Shown in pieces: positions 34,012-42,828 of a DNA stretch of 64,000 bases; positions within the stretch are counted from its first letter, which is position 1; the number at the start of each line of letters is the position of its first letter. Position numbers and translations under genes: made by a program. This stretch comes from DAIDKA01 sp036498905. GTDB lineage: Bacteria; Pseudomonadota; Gammaproteobacteria; Steroidobacterales; Steroidobacteraceae. The notes under the pieces were generated by a model that did no database searches, was not told where the DNA came from, and was given only the letters and a program-made list of their open reading frames with translations. The DNA is taken from the NCBI GenBank assembly GCA_036498905.1, contig DASYER010000126.1, positions 1-64,000 on the forward strand, read 5' to 3'.

Positions 34012-35889
34012 TTAAGGAGTAGCAGTATACGGGATCAGAACCGTACCGCTCTTCACTGACCCGGAGTCATTCGTGTAGCTGAATCCGAGTGTCAGTGTGC
34101 CGCTATCCGGATTCACCGGCTGATACATGAGCGCAAGCTGGCAACTGATCCCGCCGCTCACGCTCGAGCAGGTAAAGGTGCTTGCCGTACTGCTCCAGCC
34201 GGGCGGCAGCACATCCAAACCCGATGTGACGGATAGTGCGCTTGCCGGATTGCCGTCATCAGTGGCGAAGGCGATCGTGAGGGCCGTACTGGTGCCACTG
34301 GCGACGCTGAGCGACCCCATACTTGGTGTTCCAAGGACGCTGTCGTCCGTGGTCGCCCGATAAGGAACGTTGAGGGATCCGCTCTTCGATTGGCCGGCAT
34401 TGTTCCGATAGCTGTAGCGCAGTGTCATCGTGCCGCTGTCGGCCGCGGTGGGGTTATAAGTGAGGGGCAGCTGGCAGCTCGTCCCACCGGCAACGCCTGC
34501 ACAGGAAAAGGAGCTGTCGGGAGTAGTCCAACCTGCCGGCAGCCCCGCAAGGTCGGTCGTCAGCTGCAACGCCGTGGCTGTGCGAACGTCGTCCGTCGTG
34601 AACGTGACCAAAACACTCGGGGCAAGCTCGCCCACGACCGCATCAATCTGGCCCGAGGGCGCAGCGGTCGCGACGAGGTTGTCGTCGGTTGTGGCGGCGT
34701 ACGGAATATTCAAGGACCCGGTCGTAAACGCGCCCGCGGGACTGGTGTAAGCGTAGCCCAACTGTATCGTGCCACTGGTCAGTGAGGCGGGCGCGTAAGT
34801 GAGCGCCAACTGACACGCGTTCCCCGTACTCACTGTGCCGCACGTGAAGCCGCTCACCGAACCGCTCCAGTCGGCCGGCAGCGGTGCCGGCGGTGAAATC
34901 AGCAAAAGACCGTGAGCGGGTTTGCCATCGTCGGTCGTGAAGGTGACGGTCACCGCCTGCGCACCGGTCTTCTGGATCGCATTGATCTGACCCGTCGGAG
35001 AGACGGTTGCCACGACACTGCCATTCGCGGTCGTGGAGTACGGAAGGTTGATGGCTGCCGTGCGCGCCAGACCTGAATGATCCGTGTAGCCGTAATTCAA
35101 GGTGAGCGTGCCGCCGCCGGTCGCCGTCGGCGCGTAGTTCAATACCAGTTGACAGCCGCTGCCATTGCTGACGATGGCACAGGAAAAGCCGGGCGTGGTG
35201 GTGCTCCAGCCTGACGGCAAGGACGACAGGGCGGAGAGCATTGTCAGATCGGTTGCCGTGGTTCCATCGTCCGTTGTGAAATTCACACTGACGGATTGAG
35301 ATCCGGCGCCGCTCACCGCGTTGATCTGACCGATTGGCGCCGGCGTCGCGACAACGTTGTTGCTCGCGGTCCCTGCGTACGGAATGCTCAGCGAGGCGCC
35401 AGGGGGCGCAATCTGGTCGCCCTTGTACACGTAGCCAATTCGCAGCGTGCCGGTCTCGATGGCGGTAGGGGTATAGGTCAACGTCAAAACACAGTTGTTT
35501 CCGGAACCGGTTACGCTGCATGAGAAACCCTGCGGCCCGCTCCAGTGCGGCGGCAAGGTGGTGCCGGACAGCGCGAGCCCAGATATCGGGCCTCCATCCA
35601 CGGAAGTAAATGCAACGGTAATCGTCTGGCTGGCGCCCGCCATCACCGCGACCGTGCCGGCGACCGATGCGGTGACGTTTACGGCGTCGGGTGCAGGTGT
35701 GGAACCGCCGGCGGGGTTCAGTCCGGGATCGGTGCTGCGGCCCTCGCCGCCACCGCCGGTGCCCGCCGAACCGGAACTTGAGGCATTTGCCGAGCCACTG
35801 GTCGTGGTCGACGCACCGTCGAAATTGCAGCCAGCCAGCAGTGCAAGCGTGCAAACCCCGCCGAGCAAGGCCCGATGGATTATTGGCAT
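34012..35889 (-). CDS. lipoprotein with five tandem beta-sandwich repeats
   Basis: 625 residues from ATG 35889 (GAGGAAA directly upstream). The signal peptide ends in the lipobox LLAGC, so it should be lipid-anchored. A Ser/Gly-rich spacer (to about 75) precedes five repeats of about 107 residues. Each repeat has a TTDDG turn, a GW segment, FSC...GxxCQLxLxYxP with two cysteines (likely one disulphide each), SGTLxLxYxYT and a closing IPYxAT strand. This looks like a surface stalk or adhesin-like protein; I recognise no named domain. It has no obvious operon partner; a divergent lipoprotein gene starts at 36111. Confidence 0.75.
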   Translation of the reverse strand: MPIIHRALLGGVCTLALLAGCNFDGASTTTSGSANASSSGSAGTGGGGEGRSTDPGLNPAGGSTPAPDAVNVTASVAGTVAVMAGASQTITVAFTSVDGGPISGLALSGTTLPPHWSGPQGFSCSVTGSGNNCVLTLTYTPTAIETGTLRIGYVYKGDQIAPPGASLSIPYAGTASNNVVATPAPIGQINAVSGAGSQSVSVNFTTDDGTTATDLTMLSALSSLPSGWSTTTPGFSCAIVSNGSGCQLVLNYAPTATGGGTLTLNYGYTDHSGLARTAAINLPYSTTANGSVVATVSPTGQINAIQKTGAQAVTVTFTTDDGKPAHGLLLISPPAPLPADWSGSVSGFTCGTVSTGNACQLALTYAPASLTSGTIQLGYAYTSPAGAFTTGSLNIPYAATTDDNLVATAAPSGQIDAVVGELAPSVLVTFTTDDVRTATALQLTTDLAGLPAGWTTPDSSFSCAGVAGGTSCQLPLTYNPTAADSGTMTLRYSYRNNAGQSKSGSLNVPYRATTDDSVLGTPSMGSLSVASGTSTALTIAFATDDGNPASALSVTSGLDVLPPGWSSTASTFTCSSVSGGISCQLALMYQPVNPDSGTLTLGFSYTNDSGSVKSGTVLIPYTATP

Positions 35890-36110
35890 TTTCCTCGACT
35901 CCCCGGAAAAAGCGAGGACTCCCAGTACGACCGGATGAAAGGCTACAAGGTAATGCCGAATCGAGCGCACGCAGACTTCGTTAACTGCGTCACGAAACCT
36001 TGCATACTGCGCGGACGTACGGCACCGCGCCGGGGCGATGCTTCACTCTTCAACTTAATAGCGTCGCCAAGTGACGACGTATTATTGCGTTGGTATGGCA
36101 CAATCGAGAA

Positions 36111-36881
36111 ATGATGAAAAACCTTGCGCATTCCAATCGAATCATCATCTGCGTGTGCGTGCTGACGGGCCTTCTCGGCGGCTGTTCAAGGAGCACTTCA
36201 ACACTGGATGGCAGTTCGCAGGCGCCGGCTACCGGCATCCCCTACCTGGGCAAAGAGGCCGATGATGTCGCCTGGCTTTTATTGCGCCCCGGCAGCGCCG
36301 CCGTCCTGCTCACCGAACCATGCGGCAATCAGGAGAAGTTTCACAAGGCAAGACTATTCGCTTATGAGGGCGGCAAATCGAGGCCCGTCGCGGAGCACAA
36401 TGGCTGTTATAACGACGAGGATCGCGAGATGGGCCCGCAGGGCAAGATAAAGATCCTGGAAAGCGACGGGGCCACGCTCGGGAACCTGCTCCTCGAAGTG
36501 CCGGTCAGCGAAGCCTTCACCCCGAAGGACTTCTTCCTGCCGCTGGACAACGACCCTCGTAACACACCTCCGCGGATTGAAGCCGTCGGGGTGGCCATAA
36601 CGATGTTCGAGGGCAAGCCCTCATACGACATGATCGGTTTGACGCGGCAGGCGTGCCCGGTTGAGTCTGGTTGGTTTCTCGCTCGTCACATTCCAGTTGC
36701 CAGTGCGGACCCCTATGAGAAATGCTGGATGGAGCGGGCCGCCACTGTGGTGGTGCGTGATATCGATCGCTCGGCAAATCCTGCCACGCTGGACAAATCT
36801 GAAGAAGTGATCGACAAGGATCGCTTCTTTGCTGCGGGAGACATTGCGACCTCGCCCGCGAAGTACAAATGGCCTGACTGA
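36111..36881 (+). CDS. lipoprotein of unknown function
   Basis: 256 residues; two adjacent ATG codons (36111, 36114) are possible starts. A short basic end and hydrophobic stretch (IIICVCVLTGLLGGC) give a lipobox at LGGC. The mature part is soluble and acidic with cysteines at EPCGNQ, NGCYND, QACPVE and EKCWME that could form two disulphides. No known domain is recognised. It is divergent from the repeat lipoprotein at 34012-35889 across a 221-base A+T-richer gap that must hold both promoters. Confidence 0.7.
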   Translation: MMKNLAHSNRIIICVCVLTGLLGGCSRSTSTLDGSSQAPATGIPYLGKEADDVAWLLLRPGSAAVLLTEPCGNQEKFHKARLFAYEGGKSRPVAEHNGCYNDEDREMGPQGKIKILESDGATLGNLLLEVPVSEAFTPKDFFLPLDNDPRNTPPRIEAVGVAITMFEGKPSYDMIGLTRQACPVESGWFLARHIPVASADPYEKCWMERAATVVVRDIDRSANPATLDKSEEVIDKDRFFAAGDIATSPAKYKWPD

Positions 36882-37015
36882 CCCGTCACGCTACTTCACA
36901 AGCTTGGTCTGCGCTGACGACGCAGGGACACCCGGCACTCGTTTTTCCCACCGGTAAGCGAAGAGCAGGCCTTCGTCACATAATTGCGGCGCCGACAATC
37001 GTAACCTCCGGTGGC

Positions 37016-37687
37016 ATGTGCCAGCGTTACGCTCTTCCGGAACAACTCGACGCGGAACGTGAATTCCATCCAGCCGCAGGCTGGTGGAAATTCACGGCGA
37101 AGTTCAATGTCGCTGCCGCCACCTACGTCCCGGCCATTCGGCTGCACGAGGGACAATCCGAAGGTGTGATGATGCGCTGGGGTTTGATTCCGTCATGGGC
37201 CGAGGGCAAAGCGCCCGCTCGGCCGACGGTATGCGTGTACAGCAAGCGCCTCGAGCGTTCGAATATCTATCGGGCACCATGGCTCAACAGCCAGCGATGC
37301 ATCCTGCCGGTCGCGGGATATTACGTGTGGCAATTGACGCCCGGGAACTACCGGCAGCCGTTTTTCGTCCGTCTGAATGATCGGGCGGTGTTCGGCGTGG
37401 CGGCGATCTGGGATCGCTCGGTCAGCGAGGACGATGACGTCATCGAGAGCTGCTCGATCGTGTGCGTCCCCGCCAACGAGTTAATGACGGACATCGCCGG
37501 TGCGGACGGGAAAATGCCGGCAATACTGTGCCGCAAGGACTACCAGACCTGGCTGCAGGGAACCCCCGTGGCGGCCAAGGCTGTTCTGCAGCCTTACCCG
37601 CCAAGTTGGATGCAGGTGTACCGGGTCAGCCCGCGCGTCAATTCGATCGCGGCGGACGATGCCGCCCTGATTCAACCCTTGCGCTAG
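37016..37687 (+). CDS. SRAP (YedK/HMCES) family protein, divergent active site
   Basis: 223 residues beginning MCQRYAL, so a Cys2 becomes N-terminal after Met removal, as in YedK/HMCES where it forms a thiazolidine link to abasic sites. Family segments include WKFTAKFNVAAATYVP, MMRWGLIPSWAEG, SQRCILPVAGYYVWQL, VFGVAAIWDRS and KMPAILCRKDYQTWL. Compared with E. coli YedK, the Asn75 region (NAR) is VYSKR, Glu105 (FEW) is V (YYVW) and the His160 segment (DIHDRRP) is DIAGADGKMP. The Cys is kept but the other three active-site residues are not seen. It may still bind single-stranded or abasic DNA; self-reversal or proteolysis could be altered. Confidence 0.85.
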   Translation: MCQRYALPEQLDAEREFHPAAGWWKFTAKFNVAAATYVPAIRLHEGQSEGVMMRWGLIPSWAEGKAPARPTVCVYSKRLERSNIYRAPWLNSQRCILPVAGYYVWQLTPGNYRQPFFVRLNDRAVFGVAAIWDRSVSEDDDVIESCSIVCVPANELMTDIAGADGKMPAILCRKDYQTWLQGTPVAAKAVLQPYPPSWMQVYRVSPRVNSIAADDAALIQPLR

Positions 37688-37705
37688 GAATGTCGGTCTA
37701 CCCTT

Positions 37706-39826
37706 TCAGTGCACGGCCGCCGGCGCAGGGCTGCCGCTGTGAGTCTGCGACCAGATGGCACGATCCACGAGGTAGGCACGTACATCCTCGGCATCTGCCG
37801 GCGGCAGGGCCGACTTGAATGACACCATGCCGTTCTGCGTCAGCGCACCGCCGAGCACGATGGCCTGGAATGCATCCGTATTCTGCAGCGCGCCGCTATA
37901 GCGCAGGTCCGGGAACATGCCGCGGCTGCGGGCCTCGGCGCCATGGCATGTGCCGCAGAAGCGGTCATACAGTTGCGCGCCGTGCGAGAGTTGCTCGCGA
38001 CTGCCGAAGGGCGGCGGTGGGTTCAGGACCTGTACCGGCGCGGGCACCGCAGGCGGCAACACCGCGTTGCCACCCAACTTGTAGACCAATATCCGGGAAT
38101 AGTTGGGTGCATAGTAGTTGGCGTTGCCGCCCGGGGAGGGATTACCCCCTGCCACGACGGCCACGTACTGTTCGCCAGCAACCTCGTAGCTGATGGCTCC
38201 GGCCATGACGCCGGTCTGTACGGCGGTGTGCCACAGCGGTTCGCCAGCGGTGGCGCTGTAGGCTCCGAACTCCTTCGCCAGCGGATTACCGGTGAATAGC
38301 AGGCCACCTGCCGTGACCAGCGTGCCGCCCGAGCGGCTGTTGCCCATGGGGATGCGCCACATTTCCTTCGCCTGCACCGGATCCCAGGCCTCCACGAACC
38401 CCTCATTTTGCGGCTGCTGATGCGCGTGCTCGTACAGCGTCCCACCGGCCGTCAAGCTGACATTCCACTTCTGACCCATCGGATTGTCGTCACCCTTGAG
38501 GGCCACAAATGCGAAATCGTTTTGTGACGCCGGGATGTACACCAGCCCAGTGTCCGGACTGAACGACATCGGGTGCCAGTTGTGGGCGCCGAAGGGGCCC
38601 GGGCTGGTGATGAAGCCTTTACCGGAAGCCTCGTAGTCGGCCGCCGCGCTCAGGACCGGCCGGCCCGTGTTCATATCGACCCCGGTGGTCCAGTTGACGC
38701 CGGGCACGAAAGTCTTGGCCGACAGCAGCTGGCCGCTGGCCGCATCAAGGACATAGAAGAGCCCGTTCTTGTTGGCCTGCATGGCCACGTGGCGTTTGCG
38801 TCCATCGATGGTCAGGTCGGCGACGGTGATCTGCTGGGTGGCGTCGAAGTCGTAGCGGTCGTGCGGCGTGGCCTGGTAGTGCCAGGCGTACTCGCCGGTC
38901 TCCAGATGCAGCGCCACGATGGAGGAGATGAAGAGGTTATCGTTCTTATGCTGCGGGTCGCGGTCCGCCCAGGGCGCACCGTTGCCGGTCCCCACCAGCA
39001 CCAGATCCGTCTGCGGGTCATACGTGATGGCGTCCCACGGTCCGCCGCCACCTCCCGCTTTCCACCAGGGTCCGCTCCAGGTCTTCGCGGCTGCCTGCAT
39101 TTGCGGATTCTCGAAGCCCTTGGCCGGATCACCCGGCACGACGTACCAGCGCCAGTCGAGCTTGCCGGTCTGCGCGTCGTAGGCACTGATGAACCCGCGC
39201 TGCTCGTATTCGTTGCCCGCCTCGCCGATCAGCACCTTGCCCTTGGCCACCCGGGGTGCGCCGGTAATGGTGAACTGCTGGTCTTTGGTGCCGACCTGTG
39301 CGGTCCATGCCACCTGGCCGGTGCCGGCATCGAGCGCCACCAGCCGGGCATCGACGGTGCCCAGGTACACTTTGCCATTCCACACGGCAACGCCCCGGTT
39401 GACCACGTCACAGCAGGCGTTGACGGCCCATTCCCCCGGCACCTTGGGATCGTACGCCCACAATGGTTTGCCGCTTTTCGCCTCATAAGCGTAAAGCTTG
39501 CTCCAGGCCGTCGTCACATAGATCACGCCGTCCACCTCGATCGGCGTGGATTCCTGGCCGCGGCGGGTATCGAAGTCGGCAAACCAGGCCAATCCCAACT
39601 GACCGACGTTGTCCGCGGTGATGGACTTGAGGGGACTGAAGCGCTGCTCGTTATACGTTCGCCCCGTAGACAGCCAGTCCTTGCCGTCTTTCACGGAAGC
39701 CACAATGCGCTCCCCGTCGACGGCGGCATACTTGCGGGCTGATCCGGTGGCAACGGTGTGGCTGCCGCTGCAGGCGGCAAGCAGCGTGGCACAAGCCACG
39801 ATTAAGAGCGCGAACGGGCGCATCAT
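37706..39826 (-). CDS. PQQ-dependent quinohaemoprotein alcohol dehydrogenase
   Basis: 706 residues; GGGGGAA precedes the ATG by five bases. The signal peptide carries a lipobox (LLAAC), so it may be lipid-anchored in the periplasm. An eight-bladed PQQ propeller (about 35-590) has the adjacent cysteine pair NACCDVV, TGNGAPWADRD metal/PQQ site, HDRYDFD with the catalytic aspartate and W-docking repeats, then a C-terminal cytochrome c (C-G-T-C-H near 630). This is the type II ethanol-dehydrogenase layout. It oxidises primary alcohols and passes electrons to an external cytochrome c. It is last in an operon behind a PucR regulator and an arylmalonate-decarboxylase-like enzyme (59-base gap). Confidence 0.9.
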   Translation of the reverse strand: MMRPFALLIVACATLLAACSGSHTVATGSARKYAAVDGERIVASVKDGKDWLSTGRTYNEQRFSPLKSITADNVGQLGLAWFADFDTRRGQESTPIEVDGVIYVTTAWSKLYAYEAKSGKPLWAYDPKVPGEWAVNACCDVVNRGVAVWNGKVYLGTVDARLVALDAGTGQVAWTAQVGTKDQQFTITGAPRVAKGKVLIGEAGNEYEQRGFISAYDAQTGKLDWRWYVVPGDPAKGFENPQMQAAAKTWSGPWWKAGGGGGPWDAITYDPQTDLVLVGTGNGAPWADRDPQHKNDNLFISSIVALHLETGEYAWHYQATPHDRYDFDATQQITVADLTIDGRKRHVAMQANKNGLFYVLDAASGQLLSAKTFVPGVNWTTGVDMNTGRPVLSAAADYEASGKGFITSPGPFGAHNWHPMSFSPDTGLVYIPASQNDFAFVALKGDDNPMGQKWNVSLTAGGTLYEHAHQQPQNEGFVEAWDPVQAKEMWRIPMGNSRSGGTLVTAGGLLFTGNPLAKEFGAYSATAGEPLWHTAVQTGVMAGAISYEVAGEQYVAVVAGGNPSPGGNANYYAPNYSRILVYKLGGNAVLPPAVPAPVQVLNPPPPFGSREQLSHGAQLYDRFCGTCHGAEARSRGMFPDLRYSGALQNTDAFQAIVLGGALTQNGMVSFKSALPPADAEDVRAYLVDRAIWSQTHSGSPAPAAVH

Positions 39827-39885
39827 CGGATTTCCCCCATATTTTTTATTCGACTTGTGCGCGGCCGCTGCCGCGTCCCGATACG

Positions 39886-40599
39886 CTACATCGACAGTAA
39901 CTGACCGTGACCCGGCACGCGACCACTTTGATTAAGGAGACGCACGCCGGCACGCAGCGCATGCGGCAGGCTTGATACCACTGGAACCTTGCATAGAGTC
40001 TCGAGAGGCTCGAGCAGGTCGAGCGTATGCAAACCTCCGCATGAGATCAGCACAGCATCCGCGTGCGGCGCCGACTCAAATACCTCGATGCTGAACTTGA
40101 GCAGCCCCTCACGCGTGACATTGTGGATGTCGGCGACTCTCTCCACATTCAGGCCCCGAATCGTCAAAACATCAAAGCCCTCCTCCCGAAGGAAAATCTG
40201 CAAGCGGCGATTCACTTCGTCGTCGTAGGCGGTCGCGACGGCCAGCCGCTTGCCGCCGACACTCTTGAGCCCCTCGATCACCGCAGTACTCATTGTCACT
40301 GCCGGGCAGCCGCTTGCCGTGCTCAGGCGCTGGGTGAGTTCACGATTGAAGGCCGCACCCTGATAGAAGCTGAGAGACGTGCCCATGAGCACAATCGCTT
40401 TGGCACCCTGCAGACTCAACGCCTTCGCCGCCGGTGCGATTCGTTCGACGACCTCATCGTAGCCGTCGGGGGTCATCATTTTCAGGCCGACACTGGCCAC
40501 CTCAAAGCGTATGCCCGTGGGATACATGGCGGCCGCCTCACGGGGCACCAATGGATCAACGGGCATTACGAGTCCGAGCAGCGGCTGCGAGGTGGGCAT
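39886..40599 (-). CDS. arylmalonate decarboxylase-like protein (Asp/Glu racemase superfamily)
   Basis: 237 residues from ATG 40599; a TTG two codons earlier is possible. The sequence aligns by eye over its full length with Bordetella arylmalonate decarboxylase: LVPREAAAMYP, TPDGYDEVVERI, MGTSLSFYQGAAFN (Gly-Thr-Ser oxyanion pocket), TMSTAVIEGL, ATAYDDEVNRRL (Tyr), and LISCGGLHTLD with the catalytic cysteine. The other racemase cysteine is Gly, as in AMDase, so decarboxylation or isomerisation of an aryl or alkenyl malonate or maleate is more likely than racemisation. It is cytoplasmic, without a signal. It sits between the PucR gene (84-base gap) and the PQQ dehydrogenase. Confidence 0.85.
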   Translation of the reverse strand: MPTSQPLLGLVMPVDPLVPREAAAMYPTGIRFEVASVGLKMMTPDGYDEVVERIAPAAKALSLQGAKAIVLMGTSLSFYQGAAFNRELTQRLSTASGCPAVTMSTAVIEGLKSVGGKRLAVATAYDDEVNRRLQIFLREEGFDVLTIRGLNVERVADIHNVTREGLLKFSIEVFESAPHADAVLISCGGLHTLDLLEPLETLCKVPVVSSLPHALRAGVRLLNQSGRVPGHGQLLSM

Positions 40600-40683
40600 G
40601 TGCAAGTGCGCTGTGCCAATTTGCCGAAGGCTGGCGGGGTGTCTAGTTTACGAGAATTCGCGCCTCACGCGCCAGGAAGTCAT

Positions 40684-41997
40684 TCAGGCGGCACCCTCCG
40701 GTTCGCAACCTGATTTCGGCTTGCAGTCCGCCACGACCAGCAGCGTCGCCAGGGCGCCGAAATTTCTCGGCTGCAAGCCGGTAATATCCAGAATGCGTTG
40801 GAATCGCGCGTACAGCGTGTTCGGGTGCACGCCGAGAGTCTGCGCCGCCTGAAGCACGTTCATATCCGCGCCGGCATACGCTCGCGCGGTCGCAATGAGG
40901 ACGCCCCGCGCACGCTCATCTTCGGCGTAAAAGTCCTTCGCCCACGCCGGCAGCGCTCGCCGGAACTCCTGCCCGGCGAAATGAAGCAGCAGGCGCTGCA
41001 GCGAAACCTGTGAAAACAGGACCACGCGCTGTGTGACATCGGCGAGTTCAAGCGCGGACGCAGCCTCGCGATACGCGATCGGTAGATGCGATGTCGAAGG
41101 GACGTCGCTGCTGACGCCGATGAGGGCTGCGTTCCCGACGAAGTGCAGTGCCTCACTCACTCGCTGTGCGAGCGAACTGTGCGGTGCAGTCCAACCGGAT
41201 ACACGCCGCACGCCGGAAAACACCATCGTCACCTTGTTTGCGCGCACATCGATCAGGCGATGCGGCGCCGAGTCCGCCATGGTCTGATCGATTGCTTCGG
41301 CAAGTCGCCGCGCCCGCGCCGCATTCAGCATTTCTGATGGATCCACCGAGCGGGCGAGAGCGACGCAAAACATCTGCCGTCGGTTCGGGAAGCCTGCATC
41401 ACGCATCATCCGCTCGATATGCGGGTCCGCCTCATCGCGGCCCTCGAGCAGGTCCTCCAGGAGTCTGGCGCGTTCGTCACCCGCCACATTCGCCAGCAGC
41501 AAGATGTGCGCGGAGTAAGTGCTCGCGAAGGTCGTGCTGATCGCGTCGGTGTATTCCATGGTGAAATCGACCATGGCCGCAACATCCTGCTGCGTCCCCT
41601 TCGGCGAGGACATGCCGTGAAGCGGCAGCTCACGCAGCCAGCGCGACAGGACCTTGTGACCGCTGCGATAGGCATGCAGCGTCGCCTCCAGCGGAAATCG
41701 CTGCTCCGCGCGGCGCCGCGCATGCACCCGGACGAATTGGAAATCGCCGACCACCCCGCCCCGCAGCAGCCGCAACAACTCCAGAACGTGCTCGGTTCCG
41801 TGATGCGCCGATTCCGGCAACAGATCGGGGTTCATGGATGCGGAAAACTGCGGTACATCCTGCAGGACGGCATCGCGCAGCTCCCCCGCGATCGCTTCGG
41901 CATTGTCCTGGACGCGCCGAATCGTAGCCGCCAGAAACGGCCGGCCCGCGAGGCGTCCCAGGGCGTCGCCTAGAGCTCTGGCGTGATAGTCCGACAT
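40684..41997 (-). CDS. PucR/CdaR family transcriptional regulator
   Basis: 437 residues from ATG 41997 (a TTG at 42021 in frame is an alternative). The C-terminal helix-turn-helix of the PucR type is clear: RGVLIATARAYAGADMNVLQAAQTLGVHPNTLYARFQRILDITGL (about 365-415). A GGDEF-like effector region (about 185-340; IGVSSDVPSTSHLPIAYREAASAL) and an N-terminal RsbR-like helical domain (ATLHAYRSGHKVLSRWL) precede it. Regulators of this family activate catabolic genes in response to a small substrate. It leads the operon with the arylmalonate-decarboxylase-like and PQQ alcohol dehydrogenase genes and is divergent from the YCII-like gene at 42114. Confidence 0.88.
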   Translation of the reverse strand: MSDYHARALGDALGRLAGRPFLAATIRRVQDNAEAIAGELRDAVLQDVPQFSASMNPDLLPESAHHGTEHVLELLRLLRGGVVGDFQFVRVHARRRAEQRFPLEATLHAYRSGHKVLSRWLRELPLHGMSSPKGTQQDVAAMVDFTMEYTDAISTTFASTYSAHILLLANVAGDERARLLEDLLEGRDEADPHIERMMRDAGFPNRRQMFCVALARSVDPSEMLNAARARRLAEAIDQTMADSAPHRLIDVRANKVTMVFSGVRRVSGWTAPHSSLAQRVSEALHFVGNAALIGVSSDVPSTSHLPIAYREAASALELADVTQRVVLFSQVSLQRLLLHFAGQEFRRALPAWAKDFYAEDERARGVLIATARAYAGADMNVLQAAQTLGVHPNTLYARFQRILDITGLQPRNFGALATLLVVADCKPKSGCEPEGAA

Positions 41998-42113
41998 CTT
42001 TGGATTGTAGAGTATGCCCAATCGGATGGCATTGAATACCGGTAGATTGCCCGATGTAGTGCCAAATACCCGGTGATACTCTCTACTTGAACCCGATCAA
42101 AGGAGAGATACTC

Positions 42114-42428
42114 ATGGCGAAGTTCCTGTTCGTTTATCACGGCGGATCCCGGCCCGAAGGCAAGGAGGCCCAGGCAAAGACAATGGCCGCCTGGGGCCAA
42201 TGGTTCGGCTCGATGGGCAAGGCGCTGACCGATGGGGGAAACCCGGTCGGACCCTCCTCGACCGTGCGCAGTAACGGCACCGTCGCGAAGGACGGCGGCG
42301 CAAATCCCACCAGCGGCTACAGCCTGGTGGAGGCGTTGACCCTCGAAGACGCACTGACCATTGCCAAGGGCTGTCCGCTGTTGGCTGCAGGGGGGTCAGT
42401 GGAGGTCGCGCAGGCGATGGATATGTAA
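42114..42428 (+). CDS. YCII-related (DGPF-type) small protein
   Basis: 104 residues from ATG 42114, which has AAAGGAGA eight bases upstream. The alpha/beta ferredoxin-like YCII fold is indicated by AKFLFVYHGGSRP, WGQWFGSMGKALTDGGNP and SGYSLVEALTLEDALTIAKGCPLLAAGGSVEVAQAMDM. The His in VYHGG could serve the role seen in YCII/muconolactone-isomerase-like enzymes. Cytoplasmic; exact function unknown. It is divergent from the PucR gene, 116 bases away, so it may belong to the same regulon. Confidence 0.82.
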   Translation: MAKFLFVYHGGSRPEGKEAQAKTMAAWGQWFGSMGKALTDGGNPVGPSSTVRSNGTVAKDGGANPTSGYSLVEALTLEDALTIAKGCPLLAAGGSVEVAQAMDM

Positions 42429-42447
42429 GCACTCATTCTCGTGCTTA
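42426..42447 (+). terminator. small hairpin at the end of the YCII-like gene
   Basis: TAAGCAC (42426-42432, including the stop codon) and GTGCTTA (42441-42447) are complementary across eight bases. There is no T-tract, so termination is uncertain. Confidence 0.35.
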
Positions 42448-42828
42448 AGCTTCCTGATGGGGACCAATGTCACGGCGGCGCGCTCTTCACAGGCACCGCC
42501 GATTTTGGCGCCGATGCGGCCGTATATGGCCACCCGGTACGATAAAGATGCTGCCGCGCCATGCAGCGCCGCGGACATTGCGGGCGGCAGCGGCGCCTCT
42601 GAGCTGTTGAATTAAAAAATTCAATCACTTAGGCCATAGCCTCTCACTACTGCACTGGCGTAGTGCCACCGCATTCGTAAAACCACCTCGCGCGCTGTCG
42701 CTCGCTGTATACACCCAGAAACTGTGACAGCAAGGTACGCATTCCGAAGCGCTCACTCACTGTAAGGCGACGGCCTACAGACGGAAGCGTCGTTGCGTAT
42801 AACCATGCGCCGTAGAGGGACAACATCA
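42448..42828. other. intergenic region with no gene seen
   Basis: About 380 bases between the YCII-like gene and the second VKNPFD protein. Short open frames occur on both strands, but none has a ribosome site plus recognisable sequence. The part around 42600-42650 is A+T-rich (TGTTGAATTAAAAAATTCAATCACTTAG is nearly self-complementary around 42608-42624) and could be a promoter or a weak hairpin. AGAGGGA about nine bases before GTG 42829 is the ribosome site of the next gene. Confidence 0.35.

Noticed and set aside
34643..35854. 403-codon minus-strand frame overlapping the repeat lipoprotein
   Set aside because: It is another reading frame of the same tandem repeats, with no start site and an arginine-rich, low-complexity product.
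38573..39742. 389-codon plus-strand frame
   Set aside because: Antisense of the PQQ alcohol dehydrogenase, which has all its motifs.
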